Source: Streptomyces sp. NBC_00440
Lineage (GTDB): Bacteria; Actinomycetota; Actinomycetes; Streptomycetales; Streptomycetaceae
Direction: 5' to 3'
DNA: 64,000 nt
Assembly (NCBI RefSeq): GCF_036014215.1
Contig: NZ_CP107921.1
Location: 5,959,501 to 6,023,500, forward strand
The position numbers were made by a program, and so were the translations under genes. Position 1 is the first letter of the stretch, and every line of letters begins with the position of its first letter. Under the pieces are notes generated by a model. That model saw only the letters and a program-made list of their open reading frames with translations. It did not search any database and was not told where the DNA came from. Positions 12,398-20,573 of this stretch are shown piece after piece.

Positions 12398-12496
12398 CAA
12401 GGGCGCTGTGGGCGGACTGGTCCCGCCTGCTCGGCTGCGTGCCCGGTGCGGCCGGGGCGAGACCGCCCCCGCCGTCCCTTCGGTCGGCCCGGGGTA

Positions 12497-12997
12497 TCAG
12501 CCGGCGGTGGGGGCCCCGGCCACGCGGCGCTCGCCGCCGTTCAGCTCCTGCCAGTACCGGTAGACGTCGACCGCGCCGTCATGCGACTGGTGGCGCATGG
12601 GCAGCCGGCGCTCGGTGTAGTCCTTGGCGAACTCACCGTAGAAGGTGTCGAGTTCGAAGTACTTGCGGTCGTCCACATAGTGCGGCTCATAGGCGTCACG
12701 GGTGGTGAGGAAGACGACCTCGTCCGGGGAGCAGTAGTACAGCGCCCCGAGGCACATCGGGCAGGGGTGGGCCAAGACGTAGATGGTGGTGCCGGCCAGG
12801 TGCTCGGTGCCCAGCGTCACGCACGCGTCGCGGATGGCGAGGACCTCCGCGTGTGCCGTGGGGTCGTTGGTCTGGGCGACCTTGTTCGCGCTCTCGGCCA
12901 GGATTTCGCCGTCCTTGACGATGACGGTCGCGAACGGCCGGCCGCCGTCGGCGACGTTCTGCCGGGCGAGGTCGATGGTGCGCTGCGCGAAGTCCAT
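12497..12997 (-). CDS. Nucleoside/cytosine deaminase-like zinc enzyme
   Basis: 166 residues of the cytidine/deoxycytidylate deaminase superfamily. The zinc site is intact: PTAHAEVLAIRDA supplies the His ligand and catalytic Glu, and HPCPMCLGALYY supplies the two Cys ligands. The ending YxTERRLPMRHQSHDGA is like guanine deaminase (GuaD) and related tRNA-independent deaminases; cytosine, guanine or another ring amine could be the substrate. The start ATG follows GGAGGAA at the correct spacing. It is the third gene of a run with cyanase (73 bp upstream) and carbonic anhydrase, so a role in nitrogen scavenging alongside cyanate is inferred, not shown. Confidence 0.85.
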   Translation of the reverse strand: MDFAQRTIDLARQNVADGGRPFATVIVKDGEILAESANKVAQTNDPTAHAEVLAIRDACVTLGTEHLAGTTIYVLAHPCPMCLGALYYCSPDEVVFLTTRDAYEPHYVDDRKYFELDTFYGEFAKDYTERRLPMRHQSHDGAVDVYRYWQELNGGERRVAGAPTAG

Positions 12998-13070
12998 GAG
13001 GATTCCTCCAGGTGTGAAATCGGGGGAGTGGGGGTGGAGGGCCAGGGGGAGAGGGTCTGCGGCCTGCGGG

Positions 13071-13541
13071 TCAGAAGGGCTTGGTGGGCAGGTACTTGCC
13101 GTCCAGGGTGATGATGGCGCGCTCGCCGCCCTCCGGATCGGCAACCTTCCGCACATCGAGCCGGAAGTTGACCGCGCTGATGATGCCGTCGCCGAACTGC
13201 TCGTGGATCAGGGCCTTGAGCGTGGTGCCGTAGACCTGGAGCATCTCGTGGAAGCGGTAGATCGTCGGGTCGGTCGGGATGCCCTCGGGGATCGAACCGC
13301 GGGTCGGGATGGTCTGCAGCAGCATCACCGCGTCGTCGTCCAGGCCGAGGAGTTCGGCGACGGCCTGCGCGGCGTCGGCCGGCAGGGCGTGCTGGCCGAG
13401 GACGGCGGCGGTGGTGAAAGCGGGCGACAGCCCGGCGGCGTCGGCGATCTGCTGCCAGGACAGGTCCTTGCGGGTCTTGGCCTCCACGGCGGCGACGGCC
13501 AGGGCCTGACGGGTGGTGGGGTCCAGCTGGGCGTGCATCAT
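13071..13541 (-). CDS. cynS: Cyanate hydratase (cyanase)
   Basis: Converts cyanate and bicarbonate to carbamate and CO2, giving ammonia. 156 residues, the family's standard length. The N-terminal helical domain is followed by the diagnostic C-terminal catalytic stretch; Arg and Glu in [18 protein letters not shown] and the Ser in DGIISAVNF correspond to the catalytic Arg96, Glu99 and Ser122 of E. coli CynS, and the ending [10 protein letters not shown] is near-identical. Start ATG has AAGGAAG upstream; a second ATG one codon later is equally possible. It lies between the carbonic anhydrase gene (147-bp gap) and the deaminase, opposite the LysR regulator, as in E. coli cynTSX. Confidence 0.96.
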   Translation of the reverse strand: MMHAQLDPTTRQALAVAAVEAKTRKDLSWQQIADAAGLSPAFTTAAVLGQHALPADAAQAVAELLGLDDDAVMLLQTIPTRGSIPEGIPTDPTIYRFHEMLQVYGTTLKALIHEQFGDGIISAVNFRLDVRKVADPEGGERAIITLDGKYLPTKPF

Positions 13542-13688
13542 GAGCCGGTCTTCCTTTCGGTGTGCTCTCCAGGGGCTGGGAGCTGTGTGTGCTGCTTCCC
13601 GCGGGGGCGGGCGCGGCGGGTTCTCGGGTGGGGTGGTGATCCCGGGCGCGGCGCTGCGTCGGGGATCAGGAGAGGCTGGGGGGGCAGG

Positions 13689-14297
13689 TCAGGCGGCGAG
13701 TGCGGTGCCGCGGCCGGTCGCGGGGTCGAGCCTTTCGACAGTGCCGGTGGCGATGTCGTAGAGCCAGCCGTACAGGGTGACCGTGCCGGCGGCGAGCGCA
13801 CGGGCCACCGAGGGGTGGCCGGCCAGGTTCGTCAGCTGTGCGAGCACGTTCCGGCGTATCAGCGCGTCCACGGTGACCGCTCCGGCCCCGGTCGCGGTGG
13901 CGGACAGGGGCGGGGCGGCGTGCCGCAGCCAGTCGGCGACCGCGGGGGCGCCGGTCAGGTCGTGGCCTTCGGCCAGGGCGGTCATCGCGCCGCAGGCGGA
14001 GTGCCCGCAGACCACGATGGAGGACACACCCAGCACCGTGACGGCGTACTCGATGCTCGCCGCGATCCCGTCGGCGCGGGCCGGGGCGTGGGCGGGGACG
14101 AGGTTGCCGGCGGTACGGATCACGAACAGCTCACCCGGCTCGCTGGCGCAGATCAGCTCCGGCAGGACACGGGCGTCGGAGCAGCCGATGAACAGTGTCG
14201 TCGGCCGGTGGTGGTCCGCGAGGTGGGCGAAGAGCTCCGCCCTGGGGGGAAAACTGTCCCGCTTGAAGCGCCGTACTCCCTCGGTGAGGTCGTGCAT
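13689..14297 (-). CDS. cynT: Beta-class carbonic anhydrase
   Basis: 202 residues. Zinc-binding and catalytic residues are all present: GCSDARVLP (Cys, Asp, Arg) and VCGHSACGAM (His and Cys). Next to cyanase its job is to keep bicarbonate available for cyanate breakdown by recapturing CO2. The start ATG (M-H-D-L-T-E) has GAAGGGAG upstream; a longer in-frame reading would translate the tandem repeats in the leader and is not credible. It is the first gene of the leftward cyn run and is divergent from the LysR-type regulator 191 bp away. Confidence 0.93.
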   Translation of the reverse strand: MHDLTEGVRRFKRDSFPPRAELFAHLADHHRPTTLFIGCSDARVLPELICASEPGELFVIRTAGNLVPAHAPARADGIAASIEYAVTVLGVSSIVVCGHSACGAMTALAEGHDLTGAPAVADWLRHAAPPLSATATGAGAVTVDALIRRNVLAQLTNLAGHPSVARALAAGTVTLYGWLYDIATGTVERLDPATGRGTALAA

Positions 14298-14315
14298 GGC
14301 CACTCCCTTCGATGG

Positions 14316-14360
14316 ATGCCGAACCGGTGAATGCCGGGCCGGTGGATGCCCAGCCGGTGG
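14316..14360. repeat. Three tandem 15-bp repeats in the cynT leader
   Basis: Units ATGCCGAACCGGTGA, ATGCCGGGCCGGTGG and ATGCCCAGCCGGTGG lie head to tail 19 bp upstream of the cynT start. Confidence 0.85.
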
Positions 14361-14367
14361 GCCGAAC

Positions 14368-14412
14368 GGATCCGTCGACCGGATCCGTCGGCCGGATCCG
14401 CTGACTGGATCC
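14368..14412. repeat. Three and a half tandem 13-bp repeats in the cynT leader
   Basis: Units GGATCCGTCGACC, GGATCCGTCGGCC, GGATCCGCTGACT and a final GGATCC follow one another, seven bases past the 15-bp repeat block. Confidence 0.85.
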
Positions 14413-14453
14413 ACCATGCACGACCTCGACCTATAGCGTCCAAGACGTAATAT

Positions 14454-14472
14454 CCATCAGTCCTATTGATGG
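14454..14472. promoter_or_regulatory. LysR-type binding box between cynT and the regulator
   Basis: CCATCA-N7-TGATGG, which contains the T-N11-A core of LysR regulators (ATCA-N7-TGAT), 16 bp ahead of the cynR-like start. Confidence 0.65.
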
Positions 14473-14488
14473 CATCTATAGTCGAGGC

Positions 14489-15406
14489 ATGGCCCTGGAA
14501 CTGCGTCATCTGCGCTATCTGCTCGCCGTGGCCGAGCACGGCAGCTTCACCCGCGCCGCCGAGGACCTGCGGATCTCCCAGCCCACCCTGTCCCAGCAGA
14601 TCAAACAGCTGGAGGGCGTTGTGGGGGTGCAGCTGCTGGACCGCACCGGACGCGCCGTACGCCTCACCGATGCCGGCGAGGCGTACGTGCACTACGCCCG
14701 CCGCGCGCTACGAGACCTGGCCGCCGCCGAACGTGCCGTCGCCGATGTGCAGGACCTCTCCCGGGGCAGCCTGCGCCTGGCGGTGACCCCGACCTTCACC
14801 GCCTATCTGATCGGGCCCCTGATCGCCGAGCTGCACACCCGTCATCCCGGTATCGCCCTGGACGTGCGGGAGATGACGCAGGATCACATCGAGTCGGCCC
14901 TGCTCGCCGACGGTCTCGACCTCGGTATCGCCTTCGACGGCCCCCATCTGCCCGGTATCGCCGCGACAGCCCTGTTCACCGAAACCCTCAGCCTCGTCAT
15001 CGGCGCGGGCAGGTCCGAGGCCGACGCCGACGCCGACGGCGGACGGCCGCTGCCCGCCGGAGCCCTCGCCGAGCGTCATCTCGCCCTGCTCAGCGGCGAC
15101 TTCGCCACCCGCGGCCACATCGACGCCTACTTCGCCCAGGAACGGGTCAGTCCCCGCATCATGGTGGAGGCCAACTCCATCCAGGCGCTCACCGAGATCG
15201 TCCGGCGCACCGGGCTGGCGACCGTCCTGCCCGACGCCATCACCCACGACCACCCGCACCTGCGCCCCGTCCCTCTCGAACCGCCCCTGCCGCAACGCAC
15301 CGTCGCACTGCTCCGGCGCGAGAGCGCCTACCGGAGCGCCGCGTCCCGCGCCTTCACCGACGTCGTCCAGCAAGTGCTCCGCACCCGCGGCTACACGCCC
15401 GCCTGA
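14489..15406 (+). CDS. cynR: LysR-family regulator, CynR-like
   Basis: 305 residues with the usual layout: N-terminal winged HTH (LRHLRYLLAVAEHGSFTRAAEDLRISQPTLSQQIKQLEGVVG, residues ~4-45) and a two-lobe periplasmic-binding-type effector domain. The effector domain has LRLAVTPTFTAYLIGPLIAELHTRHPGI typical of CynR/CbbR-like members. Divergent placement from cynT-cynS is the classical CynR arrangement, and a T-N11-A box lies between. It probably activates the cyn genes when cyanate is present. Ligand specificity is inferred from context only. Confidence 0.9.
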   Translation: MALELRHLRYLLAVAEHGSFTRAAEDLRISQPTLSQQIKQLEGVVGVQLLDRTGRAVRLTDAGEAYVHYARRALRDLAAAERAVADVQDLSRGSLRLAVTPTFTAYLIGPLIAELHTRHPGIALDVREMTQDHIESALLADGLDLGIAFDGPHLPGIAATALFTETLSLVIGAGRSEADADADGGRPLPAGALAERHLALLSGDFATRGHIDAYFAQERVSPRIMVEANSIQALTEIVRRTGLATVLPDAITHDHPHLRPVPLEPPLPQRTVALLRRESAYRSAASRAFTDVVQQVLRTRGYTPA

Positions 15407-15438
15407 CCGAGCCGCCGGAACACCTTCCGCCGGAGCCG

Positions 15439-16683
15439 CTACAGCCGCGCCCCCTTCAGCGCCATGTGCAGCAGGAGCCGGTCCTCGCCCTCGTCCAGAT
15501 CGAGGCCGGTCAGCTGCTCGATGCGGGAGAGGCGGTAGTAGAGGGTCTGGCGGTGGATGCCGAGCGCCGACGCGGTCCGCCCGGCCTGGCCCGCGCAGTC
15601 GAGGAACACCTCGGCGGTGTGGGCCAGTTCGGCATGGGCCGGCGTCGTGAGGTCCCGTACCACCGTGTCGCGTGCGAGCCCCCGGGGGAGCGCGGTCAGC
15701 AGGCGGTACGGGCCGATCGACGCCCACTCCGCGACCGGGCCGAACCGTGGCTCGGCCGCCGCGGCGCGGGCGGCTGCCGCGCACTCGCGCCAGGACACCG
15801 ACAGCTCGGTCAGACCGTGCCGGGCCGGGGCCACGCCCGCGGTGACCCCGGCCCCCGCCAGCTCCGCGAGGCGCGACGCGGCACTCAGCGCCGGGTCGAG
15901 GGTGCCGGCGCTGCGCACTCTGATCAGCGCCGCCAGGGCGTACGGAGCGTTTTCGGCGACCGGGCCCCCGCCGTCGGCCGGGCCGCTGCCCGTACTGGAT
16001 CCGGGGCCGCCCGTACCGGGTCCGGGGCCGCCAGGGCCTGCGTCCGGGCCCGTTCCCGGCAGGGTGCACAGCGCAGCGGCGGCCGGGACGGGGCGGACCG
16101 GCGGATCCTCGTCCGGCCAGGGCGCCACGCACACCATGGCGTGCAGCCCGTCCGCGCTCGGTCCCAGCGCCGTACGCAGCGCCGCCACCGCCATGTCGCG
16201 CGGCCAGCCGGCTTCGGAGGTGAGCACCGCGCGGAACTCACGCGACAGCCCGGCGCCCGCCTGCGCCTCCTCGAACAGCAGGTCGCCGATGCGCGCGGTC
16301 ACCTCCATCGCCGCGGCCAGCCGGCGGTCCGTGGGGCCGGGGTCGGAGTCCAGGAGCCAGACGTATCCGTACACGGTGCCCCGATGGCGTACCGGCAGAC
16401 AGATCCGGCCACGGAAGACCCCGGCCTCCGGTGCGGCGGGGATGCGGACCGGGCCGGTGGCGCGGGTGATGCCGAAGTCCTCGAACCAGGAGCGGACGGC
16501 CGGGGTGGACCGCCGGGTGAGGATCGAGCGGGTACGGACCGGGTCCATCTCGCTGTCGTCCTCGCTGTTGTGCGCACCGAAGGCGATCAGCCCGAAATCC
16601 CGGTTCTCCAGGGTCGCGGGGGCGCCGAGCAGCGCCGAGATCTCGTCGGCCAGTTCCTGGTAGTCACCCTTCACGCTTGGCAT
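15439..16683 (-). CDS. PucR-family regulator, probable controller of proline catabolism
   Basis: 414 residues. The C-terminal 60 residues form the PucR-type HTH ([36 protein letters not shown]). The N-terminal two thirds is a sensory region; residues ~190-250 include a Pro/Gly-rich low-complexity insert ([17 protein letters not shown]) that probably varies between strains. It is divergent from the proline dehydrogenase gene with 185 bp between and a perfect 16-bp palindrome near its own start. Family knowledge: PucR-type regulators commonly activate adjacent catabolic operons, including proline utilisation in actinobacteria. Role inferred from that and from position. Confidence 0.88.
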   Translation of the reverse strand: MPSVKGDYQELADEISALLGAPATLENRDFGLIAFGAHNSEDDSEMDPVRTRSILTRRSTPAVRSWFEDFGITRATGPVRIPAAPEAGVFRGRICLPVRHRGTVYGYVWLLDSDPGPTDRRLAAAMEVTARIGDLLFEEAQAGAGLSREFRAVLTSEAGWPRDMAVAALRTALGPSADGLHAMVCVAPWPDEDPPVRPVPAAAALCTLPGTGPDAGPGGPGPGTGGPGSSTGSGPADGGGPVAENAPYALAALIRVRSAGTLDPALSAASRLAELAGAGVTAGVAPARHGLTELSVSWRECAAAARAAAAEPRFGPVAEWASIGPYRLLTALPRGLARDTVVRDLTTPAHAELAHTAEVFLDCAGQAGRTASALGIHRQTLYYRLSRIEQLTGLDLDEGEDRLLLHMALKGARL

Positions 16684-16695
16684 TCTCCCACCCCT

Positions 16696-16711
16696 TCAGA
16701 CATATGTCTGA
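16696..16711. promoter_or_regulatory. Palindromic operator between the PucR gene and proline dehydrogenase
   Basis: TCAGACATATGTCTGA is a perfect 16-bp palindrome, 12 bp upstream of the regulator's start codon and about 157 bp from the proline dehydrogenase start. Confidence 0.65.
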
Positions 16712-16868
16712 GATCCAGGGCACGGATGCGTGACAGCTGTCGATGGCAGAACATCGGAGCGGTCCTTAAGTTTCGAAGTAGTTCCCCCGTGCTGTACCGG
16801 TCCGATTCGGTTCATACCGCTTCCGTACCGCTGCGGTCCTCGTTCGTACTTTTGGTTGGAGGTGCTCC

Positions 16869-17795
16869 GTGCTGGCTCCCGTGATCCTCGCTGCGGCGCG
16901 AAGTGACAAGATGCGCCGGTTCATTTCGGCCGCCCCGGGCACCAAGCAGGTCGTCGGCCGCTTCATCGCCGGTGAGACCGTCGAGCAGGTCGTCCCGATC
17001 ATCAAGGACGCCGCCGACAAGGGCCTGGAGGTCACCCTCGACGTGGTGGGTGAGGACATCACCACCCCCGCGCAGGCCACCGCCGCCCGTGACGCCTACC
17101 TGGAGCTGGTCGACCGCCTCAAGGACCTCGGTCTGGGCGAGAAGGCCGAGATGTCGGTCAAGCTGTCGATGTTCGGCCAGGGGCTGGATGGCGGCCACGA
17201 GCTGGCGCTCGCCAACGTCCGCCGGGTCGTCGAGGCCGCCGCCGCCATCGGCACCACGGTTACCCTGGATGCCGAGGACCACACCACGCTCGACTCGATG
17301 TTCGCCATCCACGAGGAGCTGCGGAAGGACTTCCCGCAGACCGGCTGTGTCATTCAGGCCTACCTCTTCCGCACCGAGGACGACGCCCGCCGCCTCGCCG
17401 CGGCCGGCAGCCGGGTCCGCATCGTGAAGGGCGCCTACAAGGAGCCCGCCTCCGTCGCGTACCAGGTGAAGACCGAGATCGACAAGGCGTACGTCCGGAT
17501 CCTGAAGATCCTCATGGACGGCGACGGCTACCCGATGATCGGGTCCCATGACCCGCGTCTGATCGCCATCGGCCAGGAGCTGGCCCGCAGGGCCGGGCGC
17601 AAACTGAACGAGTACGAGTTCCAGATGCTGTACGGCATCCGCAGTGACGAGCACATCCGGCTCGCGGCCGAGGGCCACCGGATGCGCGTCTACACGGCGT
17701 ACGGCACCGACTGGTACGGCTATTTCATGCGCCGCCTCGCGGAGAAGCCGGCCAACCTGCTGTTCTTCGGCCGCTCCGTGCTCACCAAGGGCTGA
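16869..17795 (+). CDS. pruB: Proline dehydrogenase (monofunctional, FAD)
   Basis: First step of proline breakdown: oxidises L-proline to 1-pyrroline-5-carboxylate, passing electrons via FAD to the membrane quinone pool. 308 residues, normal for the monofunctional actinobacterial form. The beta/alpha barrel is recognised by VKLSMFGQGLDG, TLDAEDHTTLDSMF, IQAYLFRTEDD, RIVKGAYKEPASVAY and YEFQMLYGIRSDEH. Start is a GTG with GGAGGT six bases upstream. The gene is followed 48 bp later by pruA and they are surely co-transcribed, the pair doing the work of enterobacterial PutA. Confidence 0.94.
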   Translation: MLAPVILAAARSDKMRRFISAAPGTKQVVGRFIAGETVEQVVPIIKDAADKGLEVTLDVVGEDITTPAQATAARDAYLELVDRLKDLGLGEKAEMSVKLSMFGQGLDGGHELALANVRRVVEAAAAIGTTVTLDAEDHTTLDSMFAIHEELRKDFPQTGCVIQAYLFRTEDDARRLAAAGSRVRIVKGAYKEPASVAYQVKTEIDKAYVRILKILMDGDGYPMIGSHDPRLIAIGQELARRAGRKLNEYEFQMLYGIRSDEHIRLAAEGHRMRVYTAYGTDWYGYFMRRLAEKPANLLFFGRSVLTKG

Positions 17796-17843
17796 CCTGC
17801 CCGGCTGACCACCCCACCTCGACATAAAGGAGACAAGGCACTC

Positions 17844-19484
<1,641 letters not shown>

Positions 19485-19506
19485 TCCCCGGCTCACCCCT
19501 GAGACC

Positions 19507-19541
19507 CCGCCCCCTCCCGGTCCCCCGCCGCGAGGGGGCGG
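19507..19541 (+). terminator. Hairpin terminator after pruA
   Basis: Perfect 10-bp arms CCGCCCCCTC (19507-19516) and GAGGGGGCGG (19532-19541), 22 bp beyond the pruA stop. Confidence 0.75.
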
Positions 19542-19646
19542 ATCCATGTCGGGCCATGCCGGGCTGTGCTCCCCCGGACCGTTGTGCCGTGCGGGTCGCC
19601 GTAATTCCGGTGGCCCGCACGGGCGGTGACGGCGCACCCTTGCCGC

Positions 19647-20459
19647 ATGGCAGAGAAGATCACCGGGCCCGGCACCCACGCACAGCCCGCCACGGACGCA
19701 CCGCCCGCCACCGAACCGAAGCACCGCATCCGCGCGCTGCACACCGAGTCCACGGTCACCGTCTACCAGGCGTACACCCCGTCCATCGGCCTGCCCGCGG
19801 CCCGCGACGGCCGGTTCCCCGCGGCCTGGAAGCGCGACCGGATGACCTGGATCAAGCCCTCGTTCCTGTGGATGATGTACCGCTGCGGCTGGGCGGCGAA
19901 GGAGGGCCAGGAGACGGTGCTGGCCGTCGAGATCAGCAGGTCCGGGTTCGACTGGGCGCTGCGGCACGCCTGCCTCTCCTCGTACGAACGGGCCGTCCAC
20001 GCCGATCAGGCCTCCTGGAAGCGGGAGTTGAAGCGGTCCCCGGCGCGTGTGCAGTGGGACCCGGAACGCGACCTGTGGCTCAGGCCGCAGCCGTACCGCT
20101 CGCTGCAGCTCGGTCTCTCCGGTGACGCCGCCCGCCGGTACGCCGACGAGTGGACCGTGTCGATCACCGATGTGACCCCGCTGGTCCACCGGATCCATGC
20201 GCTGGTCCAGGCCGGTGACGAGACGGGAGCGGCGGCGCTGCTGCCCGGCGAGCGGCCGTATCCGGTGCACGGCGGGCTGCTCTCGGCCGTGCTTCCCCGC
20301 GATACCGACCGCGATACCGACTGCGATACCGACCGCGGTACCGACCGCGGTACGGACGGGCCCGGCGGTGCGGGTGGTACGGGCAGCGGGGGTGGTACGG
20401 GTGCCATCGGCGGCCCCCGTGCGGAAGCCCGGCCATCCCCAACAGGGGGCGTACGGTGA
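19647..20459 (+). CDS. DUF4291 domain protein with repetitive C-terminal tail
   Basis: 270 residues from this ATG (an in-frame GTG lies 21 bases upstream; neither has a clear ribosome site). Residues ~25-215 match the uncharacterised DUF4291 family: TVYQAYTPSIGLPAA, KRDRMTWIKPSFLWMMYRCGWA and VQWDPERDLWL are its hallmarks. No biochemical function is established for it to my knowledge. The last 60 residues are low complexity: five DTDR/GTDR-type tetrads encoded by a 12-bp tandem repeat, then Gly/Ala-rich sequence. The tail probably extends past the conserved fold. It precedes the NACHT NTPase by 114 bp on the same strand, so they could be co-transcribed. Confidence 0.8.
   Translation: MAEKITGPGTHAQPATDAPPATEPKHRIRALHTESTVTVYQAYTPSIGLPAARDGRFPAAWKRDRMTWIKPSFLWMMYRCGWAAKEGQETVLAVEISRSGFDWALRHACLSSYERAVHADQASWKRELKRSPARVQWDPERDLWLRPQPYRSLQLGLSGDAARRYADEWTVSITDVTPLVHRIHALVQAGDETGAAALLPGERPYPVHGGLLSAVLPRDTDRDTDCDTDRGTDRGTDGPGGAGGTGSGGGTGAIGGPRAEARPSPTGGVR
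20298..20357 (+). repeat. Five tandem 12-bp repeats inside the DUF4291 gene
   Basis: Unit CGCGATACCGAC, varying to CGCGGTACCGAC, repeated in frame and coding for R-D-T-D, R-D-T-D, C-D-T-D, R-G-T-D, R-G-T-D. Confidence 0.9.
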
Positions 20460-20573
20460 ACCGTTCGGGGGGCGCGCGACGTCCTTCGTACGGGGCGCGC
20501 GCCCGCCGTACCCGGGCGCCGGGCCCTCTCGCCGGCCGGCCTGCCGGCGCACCGCAGTCAGGGGGAGAACGCC

